A stretch of DNA of 64,000 nt from assembly GCF_002179555.1 (NCBI RefSeq), contig NZ_NHOU01000002.1, positions 1-64,000 of the forward strand, in the 5' to 3' direction. Shown here one piece after another: positions 43,194 to 52,444 of this stretch. Both the position numbers and the translations under genes were made by a program. Each line of letters opens with the position of its first letter. Position 1 is the stretch's first letter. This DNA comes from Salinicola salarius (GTDB taxonomy: Bacteria > Pseudomonadota > Gammaproteobacteria > Pseudomonadales > Halomonadaceae). A model generated the notes under the pieces. It had not been told where the DNA came from and did no database searches. It saw only the letters and a program-made list of their open reading frames with translations.

Positions 43194-44332
43194 CAACGGC
43201 GCCACACCGTACCCGGCGTCTCGCCAGCGCCTTGCTGGCGCTCATGCTGCTGATGACGGCGCCTGCGCAGGCAAGGACACTACATTTCACTGCAGACGCC
43301 GAGTCGTCCCAGCCGTTGACCATTTATGGTGTCGTCGACCCACCGCAGGTGTACCCGCTACTCGCGGACTTTCACCAACGGAATCCGGATATCGCGATCA
43401 CCTATCACAACCTGGAGACACTGGCGCTACATGCGCGGGTACTTCAGGAACGTGACACGCCACGGGCCGACGTGATCATGTCGCCCGCCATGCCATGGCA
43501 ATACCAGCTCGCCAACGAAGGACTCTCGGCCCCCGTCGACTCGCCCGCCGCCGCGGCCTGGCCAAGCTGGGCTCGCTGGCGTCAGGAGCTGTTCGGCTTC
43601 ACCTTCGAGCCCATCGTCATGGTCTATCGGCGAGATCTCGCCGCCCGCATGCCCCCGCCGGAAAGCCACGCCGAGCTCCTGAGCCTGCTACGGCAACGGT
43701 CCGCTGAACTGAGCCACCGCGTGGTCACCTACGATCCGCGCTTCAGCGGCGCCGGCTATACCTATGCCATCGAGGATGCCAGGATCTCGGCCCGTTACTG
43801 GGATCTGGTCGAGGCGCTCGGCCATGCACACAGCGAGCTGAAGACCACCACGGCAGCGATGCTCGAGGGGCTCAGCGAAGGGCGCTACTGGATCGGCTAC
43901 AACCTGATCGGCTCCTACGTCCAGGATTACGTGGCCGAACATCCCGAACTGGCCATGGTCGTGCCCAAGGATTATGCGCTGGTGCTGCAACGCCTGGTCA
44001 TGATGTCTCGCAACGCGCCGCATCCCGTCGCCGCACAGCGCTTCATCGATTATCTCCTGAGCGCACCAGCCCAGCGCCTTCTCGCGACGCGGACGACCCT
44101 GGGCGCCGTGCACCCGTCGATCGACGGGCTCGGCACCGCGGCAGACCTGCGCAAGCGACTGGGAGAGGCGATCCGCCCCGTGCAGATCGGCCCCGGCCTG
44201 CTGGCAACGCTGGATACACTCAAGCGTCAGACGCTGCTGGAACAGTGGCAACAAGCCTTCAAGAACCACTCGACCTACGCCGACGGGCCGCTGGCCGACC
44301 CCTCTCCGCTCCCCCGACCATCGCAGGAATGA
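43148..44332 (+). CDS. Periplasmic solute-binding protein linked to the TctDE sensor
   Basis: Secreted protein of 394 residues with a long N-terminal basic region and signal peptide (LLALMLLMTAPAQARTLHF), then an iron/putrescine-type binding fold (LTIYGVVDPPQVYPLLADF, PRADVIMSPAMPWQYQ). The start ATG 43148 is inside the kinase gene (46 bases overlap). No transporter gene accompanies it, so it may serve signalling by presenting ligand to the kinase, as PgtC does for PgtAB (inference). It has a Pro-rich C-terminal tail. Confidence 0.82.
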   Translation: MYRPDLFIRRLIQRLTTAPHRTRRLASALLALMLLMTAPAQARTLHFTADAESSQPLTIYGVVDPPQVYPLLADFHQRNPDIAITYHNLETLALHARVLQERDTPRADVIMSPAMPWQYQLANEGLSAPVDSPAAAAWPSWARWRQELFGFTFEPIVMVYRRDLAARMPPPESHAELLSLLRQRSAELSHRVVTYDPRFSGAGYTYAIEDARISARYWDLVEALGHAHSELKTTTAAMLEGLSEGRYWIGYNLIGSYVQDYVAEHPELAMVVPKDYALVLQRLVMMSRNAPHPVAAQRFIDYLLSAPAQRLLATRTTLGAVHPSIDGLGTAADLRKRLGEAIRPVQIGPGLLATLDTLKRQTLLEQWQQAFKNHSTYADGPLADPSPLPRPSQE

Positions 44333-44334
44333 GC

Positions 44335-44403
44335 ATGGCAGACATGCGTACCGTAGATATGAGCACCGTAGACATGAGCACTGCAGGAATGAACACGCCA
44401 TGA
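44335..44403 (+). CDS. 22-residue leader ORF overlapping tlyA
   Basis: ATG at 44335 follows CAGGAATGAGC and reads MADMRTVDMSTVDMST, ending NTP before TGA. The stop overlaps the tlyA start as ATGA (44400-44403). The ORF is made of 15-bp repeats with three Met-rich units. Its spacing to a ribosome site and the overlap with tlyA suggest it may be translated to couple tlyA to upstream translation; it has no homologue I know. Confidence 0.45.
   Translation: MADMRTVDMSTVDMSTAGMNTP
44341..44400. repeat. Four 15-bp tandem repeats before tlyA
   Basis: Units GACATGCGTACCGTA, GATATGAGCACCGTA, GACATGAGCACTGCA and GGAATGAACACGCCA lie head to tail and end exactly at the first base of the tlyA start. Confidence 0.85.
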
Positions 44404-45149
44404 AACGACTCGACCAACTCGTCACCGCCCACGTGCGTTCGCGCACCCGGGCGCAACGCCTGATTCGCCAGGGCTTTGTCAGCATCAATACAGGGGGAAA
44501 GTGGCAGGTCGCGACCAAGCCCGGCGAGAAACTGCCGGAGACGACGGCACTGCATATCGCCGAAGCACCGGAAGAACGCTACGTCTCGCGAGCCGGCCTC
44601 AAGCTGGAAGCGCTGCTGGAGACGTTGGACCGGCGCCTCGACGGCTTCACCGTGCTCGACATTGGCCAGTCCACCGGCGGCTTCACCGACTGCGCGTTAC
44701 GCTACGGCGCGACAAAGGTCATCGGCATCGAGGTGGGACACGATCAGCTCGATGCCTCCCTGCGTGACGACGACAGAGTCATCTGTCTGGAAGGCACCAA
44801 TGCCCGCCAATTGCCGATGACGCAACTGGAGGCCCTGGCACCTGGCGGCATCGATGCCGTGGTGATGGACGTCTCGTTCATCTCGCAGACGCTAATCCTG
44901 CCGGAAATTGCCCGCGTCCTGCGCCCGGGTGGCGAGCTCTACTCGCTGGTCAAGCCGCAGTTCGAGGTCGGCCCCGGCAAGGTCGACTCGCGGGGCATCG
45001 TCCGCGATGCCGAACTCTATAAAGGAGTCGCCGATACGCTGCATCAGACCTGTCGCTCTCACGGTCTCGACATCGACCACTGGCAGGAAAGCCCGATCCA
45101 GGGTGGCGACGGCAATCGCGAGTTTCTGCTCCACGCACTGCGCCGTTGA
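44400..45149 (+). CDS. tlyA: TlyA family rRNA (cytidine-2'-O)-methyltransferase
   Basis: Protein of 249 residues with an N-terminal S4 RNA-binding domain (MKRLDQLVTAHVRSRTRAQR) and an FtsJ-like methyltransferase. The SAM loop LDIGQSTGGFTD and the catalytic Lys-Asp-Lys set (SRAGLKLEAL, VMDVSFIS, VKPQFEVGPGK) are present. TlyA enzymes 2'-O-methylate cytidines in 16S and/or 23S rRNA. Start ATG overlaps a small upstream ORF; the upstream binding-protein gene ends 67 bases before. It faces mscK with 28 bases between stops. Confidence 0.9.
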   Translation: MKRLDQLVTAHVRSRTRAQRLIRQGFVSINTGGKWQVATKPGEKLPETTALHIAEAPEERYVSRAGLKLEALLETLDRRLDGFTVLDIGQSTGGFTDCALRYGATKVIGIEVGHDQLDASLRDDDRVICLEGTNARQLPMTQLEALAPGGIDAVVMDVSFISQTLILPEIARVLRPGGELYSLVKPQFEVGPGKVDSRGIVRDAELYKGVADTLHQTCRSHGLDIDHWQESPIQGGDGNREFLLHALRR

Positions 45150-45177
45150 ACGTCGCTCTATTTCCGAGGCGGTGCGA

Positions 45178-48100
45178 TCAACGACCGCCGTCCCCTCCTC
45201 CATCGCCGCCACCATCGTGCCCGGCGCCACCGACTTCTCCATCGCCCAGGTGGCCATCGTCACCACTGCGAGACTGGCGTGAATTCCGGGGTGCCGCCGG
45301 CGTCGGGGATGCCGAGTCGGGCTCCGCCCCCAGCGCCGCCTCGTTCCCGTTGGCGCTCTGGACCTTTGTCACCTGTCCGTTGTCGCCATGCAGCCAGACG
45401 TCCATCTGGTTGAACGCCACGCGGATGCCATGCTCCTTGAACAACTGATCCAGCCGGCGGTTGATCTCGTCGCTGGCGTAGAGCCGATCGAGCAGATCGT
45501 TGACGAAGATCCGCAACTCGAAGTTGAACGATGTCGGACCGTAGCTGAGGCAGAACACCTGCGGCTCGGGATCCCGCAATACCCGACGGTTTTCGTCCGC
45601 CGCCTGCCGCATCAGCCGATGCACCTCGTCGAGATCCGAGCCATGGGCCACGCCATAGGTCAGCACGACTCGGGTCACGTTATCCGACAGCGACCAGTTG
45701 ATCAGTTGATCGGTGACGAAGGTCTTGTTGGGAATGATGATCTCCTTGCGGTCGAAATCGGTCACCGTGGTCGCCCGGATACGAATGCGGCTGACCGAGC
45801 CGTGGAGCTGGCCGAGCGTGATGGTGTCGCCGATCCGCATCGGGCGCTCGAACAGGATGATCAGGCCTGAAATGAAATTGGCGAAGATCTCCTGCAGGCC
45901 GAAGCCCAGCCCCACGCCCAACGCCGCCACCAGCCACTGCAGCTTGTCCCAGGAGACCCCGAGCGTGCCGAGCGAGGCCACCACCCCGGTCCCCACAATG
46001 GTGTAGGAAAGCAGCGAGGAGATCGCGTAGGCGCTGCCCTGCTTGAGCGTCAGGCGCGACAGAACCATGACCTCCAGCAGACCGGGCAGGTTGCGCGCCA
46101 GCATCATGGTCAGCGCCACCATGACCAGCGCCACGACGATGTCCGCCACCGTGATCGGATCCAGGGTCATCGCCTCGCCCTGCCCACGCTCGATTTGCCA
46201 CACGCTGACGTGATCGAGATAGGAGAAGACTTCAAGCAGGTCCGACCAGATCAGGTAGAAGGCGAAGGTAAAACCGATGAACAGGATCAGCTTGGAGAGT
46301 CGCAGCGACTGCTGGTTGACCTGCTCCATGTCCAGCGGCGGCTCCTCGACCACCTCGAGCCCGCCCTCGGCCCCTTCCTGAATCTGCGCCCGCCGACGTG
46401 CCACCGCCCGGCGATAGGCCAGGCGGCGCTGTGCCACCGCGAGCCCACGCACCACCGTGGCCTCGACCAGGATCCACAATCCGAAGAGATAGAGCGAATT
46501 GATGAATCGCCCGATCAACCGCAACGCCGCGTACTCGTAGCCCAACGCGATCAGCCCGGCCAGCACCAGCGGCACCAGCGCCAGTGCCAACCCCAGCAGC
46601 AGGCGAAACAGCTTGAGCCCGAAATAGGGGACATGCGCCAGGATCAACCGCACCAGGATGACGCTCATCGCCAGCAGGCCGGCCAGCAGCAACAGCAGGA
46701 ACAGCGGTCGACTGGATAGCTCGGCCTGGCTGCCGGGCGACGTGCCACTGATGAGAATGACGGGAATGAGCGAAATTCCCAGCCAGAACAGCAGCCGGCG
46801 CAGCCGGGCCACGTAGCCGGTCGACCAGTGGAAATGGCGTGTCGCCACGCCGTCCGACACCAGCAGTCGACGAGTCCAGCCAATGACGCCCCATGCCAGG
46901 GCGAGCTGCAATAGCGACTCACCCACCCGCTCGGCGAACGCATCGCTGCCCAGTCTCAGCAGCCCGCCGATCACGGCCAGCAGCATGGGGCCATGGGCGG
47001 CCAGCAACGCGTTGTAGAGAATCGCGCGCGGGGTATGCATCTGGGTGTCGCGCTTGAGACGGCCGATCTGCTCATGAAGATTGAGCAGCCGGACCTTGAT
47101 CCGGCGCCTCGCCATCAGCAGCACGGCAGCCAGAATCAGAACCGGCACGACCGCCAGCGCACGAAGATCCGGCACCTGCCAGAAACTCGCCAACGCCTGT
47201 GGCCAGGCATCTCCACGCACCTGGCTCGCGAGGAGACCGGGCGCATCCTGCCACCAGCTCAGCGTCAGCGGACGCGAACTGGCGACCCAGAACAGCTGCT
47301 CCTCGATGACGCCACGAAGCGACGTGGTGAGTCCGGCCAGCTGCTCCTGGTTGAGCTGAAGATCGATCGCCACGGTCAACAGGTTGCCGTATTCGCGATC
47401 GAGCTGTTCGAGGATTTCGCTCCGCGACTGGAACAGCTTCACCAATGAATCGATCAACGCTGGCGTCACATCAATATCGGTATCGGCCAGACTCTTTTCG
47501 GCCAATGCCCTTGGCTGGCGAAGGGCGTCCCGCTGTTCGACCAGATCGAACTGACTCAGCCGCGTTTCGGCGATCTCTTCCTGCAACCCGCCCAGTTCGT
47601 CCACGTCCGGGAGGGCTCGGCGCTGCTCGTTGAGGATGCGCGACAGCAGCGGGCTGCCGCGGATCGCGTCGATCTGTTCGTTGAGCGTACGCTTGATCTG
47701 GCGCACGCGATCGAGCTGCGAGCGGATATCGATGGCCCGCCGGATCAGATCGTTGGTGCGGTCGGTGACCTCGAGCAGCTGGTCGCTGAACTCGCGATTG
47801 GTCGCCTGAATATCACGCAGCACCGGATGCGCAGCGATCGCTGCCCGATCTTCTTCTCCGATATCGGCGACGGCCTTCTCCGATTCGGCACGCCGCTGCC
47901 GGTCGAGCGCCGCCCGCAATGCATTCAGGCGGGCTTCTTCGATGGCAATCTGGCGCTGGAGCAGGTCGCGGCGCTGGGCATCGAGCTCCCGAAGCTGCGT
48001 GTTGTTGGCCAGTTCCCGGCGATGATACTCGGCTTGCAGCTCGGCCAGCGCGAGTTCCAGTCGATAGCGTGCCTGGGCCGGATCGAAGGTCTGGGTTTCG

Positions 48101-48789
48101 TCGCTATCGGGCGTCTGGAGCTGTGTTCGTGCCTGTTCCGCATCGGCCATCGCCTTGGCAATGGCCGACTGTGCCCGCTCCGGCCGTGTCTCCGCGCTGA
48201 TCAGCCGCGCGTTGACCGAAGCCAATTGGCCTTGCAACGCTTCGAGCCGATCCAGTGCTTCGGAGGTTTTTCGGCCCAGGGTGTCCACCATGAGCTCGTC
48301 GAGAGCATCGGCTGCCGGGGCGTCGTCATCGCTCAGCGCGGAAAGCTGCCTCTCGAGTTCGCGAATACGCTGAGGGGCCTGCTGCGCCGAGCTTTCGAGC
48401 ATCTTCAGTTCCTTGCGCAGCGCCTCCAGTGAATCCAGCGTCTGCAACGCGACGCCCAGATCCTCCAATTCCGTCTGCTGCTGCTCATCGGGCGTCTCGA
48501 TCTGCTCGAGTTTCTGCTGTTCGGCAGTGAGCGTGTCGTGCGTCGGCAGGCTTTCCTGCTGTTGCGCCAAGGCGACAGTGCTTGTCATCAGTATGCACAA
48601 TGCCAGCGCGAGGAACGTGATACGCTGAGCCGCTTTTTTGACGACCGAAACAGCTTTGACGACAGAGACAGCAGGCGCAGGCGCCCAGGCGGTCATTATA
48701 AGAGCATTGGCCCTCGTGGATTTGAACGCCCTCTGAGCAAGAGGCTCTGGTTGACTGACATACTCGCTCCCGGCCGGATAATCCGACAT
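45178..48789 (-). CDS. mscK: Large mechanosensitive channel MscK (KefA) type
   Basis: Protein of 1203 residues: signal-like hydrophobic segment at about 57-77, a long periplasmic coiled-coil MscS-porin domain (about 80-510), about eight membrane segments, then the MscS pore and beta domain (VAALGVGLGFGLQEIFANF and LFERPMRIGDTITLG). It relieves turgor on osmotic downshock. ATG 48789 follows AGGAGAGG, but gives an unusual 55-residue N-terminal region before the signal; ATG 48696 would shorten it without a good ribosome site. The C terminus is Gly/Asp-rich (GGGDGGGDGGR). Confidence 0.9.
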   Translation of the reverse strand: MSDYPAGSEYVSQPEPLAQRAFKSTRANALIMTAWAPAPAVSVVKAVSVVKKAAQRITFLALALCILMTSTVALAQQQESLPTHDTLTAEQQKLEQIETPDEQQQTELEDLGVALQTLDSLEALRKELKMLESSAQQAPQRIRELERQLSALSDDDAPAADALDELMVDTLGRKTSEALDRLEALQGQLASVNARLISAETRPERAQSAIAKAMADAEQARTQLQTPDSDETQTFDPAQARYRLELALAELQAEYHRRELANNTQLRELDAQRRDLLQRQIAIEEARLNALRAALDRQRRAESEKAVADIGEEDRAAIAAHPVLRDIQATNREFSDQLLEVTDRTNDLIRRAIDIRSQLDRVRQIKRTLNEQIDAIRGSPLLSRILNEQRRALPDVDELGGLQEEIAETRLSQFDLVEQRDALRQPRALAEKSLADTDIDVTPALIDSLVKLFQSRSEILEQLDREYGNLLTVAIDLQLNQEQLAGLTTSLRGVIEEQLFWVASSRPLTLSWWQDAPGLLASQVRGDAWPQALASFWQVPDLRALAVVPVLILAAVLLMARRRIKVRLLNLHEQIGRLKRDTQMHTPRAILYNALLAAHGPMLLAVIGGLLRLGSDAFAERVGESLLQLALAWGVIGWTRRLLVSDGVATRHFHWSTGYVARLRRLLFWLGISLIPVILISGTSPGSQAELSSRPLFLLLLLAGLLAMSVILVRLILAHVPYFGLKLFRLLLGLALALVPLVLAGLIALGYEYAALRLIGRFINSLYLFGLWILVEATVVRGLAVAQRRLAYRRAVARRRAQIQEGAEGGLEVVEEPPLDMEQVNQQSLRLSKLILFIGFTFAFYLIWSDLLEVFSYLDHVSVWQIERGQGEAMTLDPITVADIVVALVMVALTMMLARNLPGLLEVMVLSRLTLKQGSAYAISSLLSYTIVGTGVVASLGTLGVSWDKLQWLVAALGVGLGFGLQEIFANFISGLIILFERPMRIGDTITLGQLHGSVSRIRIRATTVTDFDRKEIIIPNKTFVTDQLINWSLSDNVTRVVLTYGVAHGSDLDEVHRLMRQAADENRRVLRDPEPQVFCLSYGPTSFNFELRIFVNDLLDRLYASDEINRRLDQLFKEHGIRVAFNQMDVWLHGDNGQVTKVQSANGNEAALGAEPDSASPTPAAPRNSRQSRSGDDGHLGDGEVGGAGHDGGGDGGGDGGR

Positions 48790-49026
48790 GCCCTCTCCTC
48801 GTCAACTCCGTTCATGCGGCCACCGTCGCGTTCGCGCGGTGCGATTCCTATCGAAGTCGGAGTTTACCGCCAGGGCGAGCGGATTCCGAGGCGTCCGTTA
48901 ACCGCGTTTGCCGAGTTTGACTTAAGCCGACGACATGCTAGAAATCGTCACTACTTAATACGAAGCCTGATCTTCATCGACCTGATCGCGCTTCTATCCA
49001 CTGGATTACCTTGACAGGACAGTCTT

Positions 49027-49950
49027 ATGACGCCCATTCGTTCGCTGCGCGATACCAGCCTTCTACTATTGGGGATGCTGGCTACCCCATTAGCGACTGC
49101 GCAGACACCGGACAGCGATGGCGACCCGGTTCAACAAGCGAACGAGCAGGCCGAAGTGCGCCGTAACCTCGAAGCGGAAACCGCCGAGAACCCACTCGCG
49201 ATCACGACCTATCGCCGCAACTACTTCCTGCCATGGACTTACAACGCTAACCCGGACGAGGCCGATTTCCGCCAGATCACGTCCGAGGGCGACATCGATG
49301 AGTCGGAAATCAAGTTCCAGTTGAGCTTCAAGATCAAGCTGCTCGACGACATGTTCGGAGACAACGGCGACCTCTATTTCGCCTATACCCAGCGTAGCTG
49401 GTGGCAAGCCTACAACTCCGAGGCATCGGCCCCCTTTCGCGAGACCAATTACGAACCCGAGGGTTTCGTGAGCTTCGATAATCGATGGACGGTGCTGGGC
49501 TGGACCAACACCATCAACCGGGTCGGCTTCGCGCATCAGTCCAATGGCCGTTCGGACCCGCTGTCACGCAGCTGGAACCGAATCTATGCCGAATCGATAT
49601 TTCAGCGTGGCAACTGGGCGTTCAGTGTCGCCCCTCACTGGCGCATTCCGGAAAACGACGAGGATGACGACAATCCCGATCTGGAGAACTATATCGGCTA
49701 TGGTGACCTGACCGTGGTCCGCGCCTTCGGCGACCAGGAAGTTTCGTTGATGGTTCGCGGCAACCCCGGCAAGGCACACTATGGCGGTCAGCTCGACTAC
49801 TCCTTTCCGCTGTTCGGCAAGGTTCGCGGCTACCTCCAGTACTATCAGGGCTACGGCGAAAGCTTGATCGACTATGACCATGACGTGCAGCGTTTCGGCC
49901 TCGGCTTCAGTATCAATACCTTTTTGGCCGGCATCCCTGGCACTCGTTGA
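49027..49950 (+). CDS. pldA: Outer-membrane phospholipase A
   Basis: Beta-barrel enzyme of 307 residues with a signal peptide ending PLATAQT. The catalytic His170-Ser172 pair is in FAHQSNGRSDPLSRSWNR, with Asn184 in the same block, as in E. coli OMPLA. It degrades phospholipids flipped into the outer leaflet and dimerises with calcium. The start follows CAGGACAGTCTT. Its 237-base upstream region shows nothing else. Confidence 0.95.
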   Translation: MTPIRSLRDTSLLLLGMLATPLATAQTPDSDGDPVQQANEQAEVRRNLEAETAENPLAITTYRRNYFLPWTYNANPDEADFRQITSEGDIDESEIKFQLSFKIKLLDDMFGDNGDLYFAYTQRSWWQAYNSEASAPFRETNYEPEGFVSFDNRWTVLGWTNTINRVGFAHQSNGRSDPLSRSWNRIYAESIFQRGNWAFSVAPHWRIPENDEDDDNPDLENYIGYGDLTVVRAFGDQEVSLMVRGNPGKAHYGGQLDYSFPLFGKVRGYLQYYQGYGESLIDYDHDVQRFGLGFSINTFLAGIPGTR

Positions 49951-50010
49951 TCCCTGCAGATAGCCTGTCTATGCTGATCCACGTTAATTGACTGTCAAAG
50001 GAAGACGACC

Positions 50011-50352
50011 ATGACCATGCAATCCATCGGCGGCAACGGCTCCGAGCGCGAACGCGAAGCTTCTACCGAGCAGCTCAAGGAAGATCTGCGCAACCTGTCG
50101 CAGACCGTCGAAGAGTTGATCCACGCCACGGCGGACGACTCCCGTACCAATATCTCCGAAATGCGTGAACGCGCCCAGCAGCGCCTGCAGGAGACACGTG
50201 GACGTCTCGAGGCCCGCGGCGAGAAGCTTTATGCCAGCGCCAAGGATCAGATGGACGCCACCGATCAGTACGTGCACGAGAATCCCTGGACGAGCATCGG
50301 CATCGGCGCCGCCGCTGGCGTCGTTCTGGGGCTGCTGCTGGGGCGTCGTTGA
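50011..50352 (+). CDS. yqjD: DUF883/ElaB-YqjD family ribosome-associated membrane protein
   Basis: Protein of 113 residues: soluble helical part with many charged residues (about 1-85), then one C-terminal membrane helix NPWTSIGIGAAAGVVLGLLLG ending GRR, the ElaB/YqjD hallmark. Family members are C-tail-anchored inner-membrane proteins binding ribosomes in stationary phase in E. coli. The stop overlaps the next start (TGATG). First gene of a yqjD-yqjE-yqjK unit. Confidence 0.88.
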   Translation: MTMQSIGGNGSEREREASTEQLKEDLRNLSQTVEELIHATADDSRTNISEMRERAQQRLQETRGRLEARGEKLYASAKDQMDATDQYVHENPWTSIGIGAAAGVVLGLLLGRR

Positions 50353-50732
50353 TGGCGGGTCCGGCTGAAAACGTCATCACCGCCGCCCGGCGGCTGATCG
50401 CCAACCTCATCGCCAGTGGCGAGACGCGCCTGCGTCTCGCCGTTGTCGAATGGGAAGCCGAACGCGACCGAATGTTGACCCTGCTGCTGCTGGCGGGCGC
50501 CGGCCTGATCATGCTCTCCTTCGCCATCGGCATGCTGCTTCTGCTGGTCGTGGTGGTGTACTGGGAGGATAACCGCTTGCAGGCCATCGGGATCTGCTCG
50601 GCGGTGCTTTTCGTCATCGCGGGCGCGCTGATTCTCTCGGCCAAGCGAGTGGCCAAACAACGTAAGTTGATGGCCGCGACCTTGCATCACCTCGAACGCG
50701 ATCGAGAGGCACTGGGGCCTTCCCATGACTGA
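50352..50732 (+). CDS. yqjE: YqjE family membrane protein (phage-holin-like fold)
   Basis: Protein of 126 residues with two adjacent membrane helices (about 42-68 and 78-98) flanked by charged helices, matching the YqjE family often labelled holin family superfamily 6. There is no phage context; it belongs to the yqjDEK set. Start overlaps the yqjD stop (TGATG), and the stop overlaps yqjK by eight bases. Confidence 0.85.
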   Translation: MAGPAENVITAARRLIANLIASGETRLRLAVVEWEAERDRMLTLLLLAGAGLIMLSFAIGMLLLLVVVVYWEDNRLQAIGICSAVLFVIAGALILSAKRVAKQRKLMAATLHHLERDREALGPSHD

Positions 50733-51024
50733 ACGGACTCGGCAGCAGCAGATCGACGACCTCGAGGACGAGATTCTCCAGCAACGCCTCGACATGACGT
50801 CCGCCATGCGTGAATGGCGCGATGCCACGGCACCGATCGACCATGCCTGGGAAAAGATCGTGAGCTGGAAGGTGCCGCTGATGGCGATCGGCAGTCTGGT
50901 GGCCATGCGCAGCGCGCGCAAGCCACGTTCGACGGGTCGGCTGTTTCGTCGCGCCCTGACCGGACTGCTGATGTACAACCGCGGCAAGGCACTCTACCGG
51001 GCGTCTCGCGGGCGCAATCGCTAA
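50725..51024 (+). CDS. yqjK: YqjK-like protein
   Basis: Protein of 99 residues, mostly charged helical (RTRQQQIDDLEDEILQQRLD at the N terminus) with a basic C-terminal half; resembles YqjK, the third gene of yqjDEK in enterics. It overlaps yqjE by eight bases. Function unknown. Confidence 0.75.
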   Translation: MTERTRQQQIDDLEDEILQQRLDMTSAMREWRDATAPIDHAWEKIVSWKVPLMAIGSLVAMRSARKPRSTGRLFRRALTGLLMYNRGKALYRASRGRNR

Positions 51025-51053
51025 GCGACGCCATACTCGCTCTTCAGCCTCAG

Positions 51054-51085
51054 AAGCGGCCACTATGACCTAGTGGCCGCTTTTT
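51054..51085 (+). terminator. Intrinsic terminator of the yqjDEK unit
   Basis: Stem GCGGCCACTA / TAGTGGCCGC, loop TGACC, five T; it faces the flavoprotein gene ending at 51094. Confidence 0.9.
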
Positions 51086-51093
51086 CGTTCAGC

Positions 51094-52275
51094 CTAGAGC
51101 GACTGACCACAGGCGACGCCGGACGCCCAGGCCCACTGGAAGTTGAAGCCGCCCAACTGGCCCGTCACGTCCAGCACCTCGCCAATGAAGTAGAGTTGAG
51201 GCAACGCATTGACCGCGAATGTCTTCGAAGAAATCGCATCGGTATCGACGCCGCCCATGGTGACTTCCGCCGTCCGCCATCCCTCCGTGCCTGCCGGCTT
51301 GAACTGCCATGCCCCGAGCCCCTGCGCAATCGTCTGAATATCGCCATTGGAGAGCTCGGCCATCGGCCGATCCTTCCATCCCTGCCATTGGAGCAAGGCC
51401 TGCGATAGCCGCTTGGGCAACACCTCTCCCAGCCAGGTTCCCAGATGCCGGCGAGGCGCTTCCTGGCGCAGCTTGCGCAGGGTCTCCTCGACAGGAATCG
51501 ATGGTAGCCAGTCGATCTCGACCGCCATTCCCGGCCGCCAGTGGCTCGACGCCTGAAGCATCGCCGGCCCCGACAGGCCACGATGGGTAAAGAGCAGCGG
51601 CTCCTGGTACTGACCATCTCCGCATCTGGCCGCCACCGGGCAGGAAAGGCCGGCTAGCGCCGCCAGCGATGTCTTCCACTGCGACGTCACGGTGAAGGGT
51701 ACCAGTGCCGCTCGCGTCTCGGTCACCTCGAGCCCGAACTGACGAGCCAGATCGTAGCCCAGACCGCTGGCTCCCAGCGTCGGGATCGACAGGCCGCCAG
51801 TGGCAACGACCACGGCCCCCGCCTCGACCCTGGCGCCATCGATCTCCAGCCGCATGCCGTCGCCGAGACGCTCGATGTGGTTCACCGGTGTGGAGAGCGA
51901 GACCTCCACGCCCGCCCACTCGCACTCGGTCAACAGCATGGCGACGACATCCTTGGCCGAATGGGCACAGAACAGCTGCCCGGGCGCCTTCTCGACATAC
52001 TCGATGCCATGCCGCTCGATCAGCTCGACGAAATGGTGTGGCGTGTAGCGCTTCAGGGCCGAGATCGGAAAATGCGGATTGCGCGAGAAGAAATTCGCCG
52101 GCGTGGTCGCGAGGTTGGTGAAGTTGCAGCGTCCGCCACCCGACATCAGGATCTTCTTGCCGGCCTTGTTGGCATGATCGACGACGCGCACCCGAAGGCC
52201 GCGATAGCCCGCCGTGAGCGCGCACATCAAGCCGGCCGCGCCAGCGCCGATAATGACGACGTCGTAGGTTTTCAT
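51094..52275 (-). CDS. HI0933/YhiN-family flavoprotein
   Basis: NAD(P)/FAD oxidoreductase-like protein of 393 residues of the BaiN/HI0933 type. The dinucleotide motif GAGAAGLMCA is at residues about 10-20, with GGGRCNFTN (an HI0933 hallmark) and a C-terminal FIGEVLDVTGQLGGFNFQWA block binding FAD. The ATG at 52275 (MKTYDVVIIG) is chosen; the longer frame upstream overlaps the efflux promoter. Substrate unknown. Confidence 0.9.
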   Translation of the reverse strand: MKTYDVVIIGAGAAGLMCALTAGYRGLRVRVVDHANKAGKKILMSGGGRCNFTNLATTPANFFSRNPHFPISALKRYTPHHFVELIERHGIEYVEKAPGQLFCAHSAKDVVAMLLTECEWAGVEVSLSTPVNHIERLGDGMRLEIDGARVEAGAVVVATGGLSIPTLGASGLGYDLARQFGLEVTETRAALVPFTVTSQWKTSLAALAGLSCPVAARCGDGQYQEPLLFTHRGLSGPAMLQASSHWRPGMAVEIDWLPSIPVEETLRKLRQEAPRRHLGTWLGEVLPKRLSQALLQWQGWKDRPMAELSNGDIQTIAQGLGAWQFKPAGTEGWRTAEVTMGGVDTDAISSKTFAVNALPQLYFIGEVLDVTGQLGGFNFQWAWASGVACGQSL

Positions 52276-52444
52276 GTCCGCACCGATCTTGCCTTGCTGG
52301 TTGGGCGGGCATTCTAACAGAGCCATTTTGCGACACGCCCTTTTCATTCGGCAGGGGTTGAGGTACTAACGAGTAGCAAGACTTCACAACGTATCGACAG
52401 CCCTATACTTACACTTTGTAACGCAGCGCAGACACCAGCCCACT

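Noticed and set aside
50352..50732. Prophage holin
   Set aside because: The holin-like label comes from the YqjE fold; neighbours are yqjD and yqjK and no phage genes are present.
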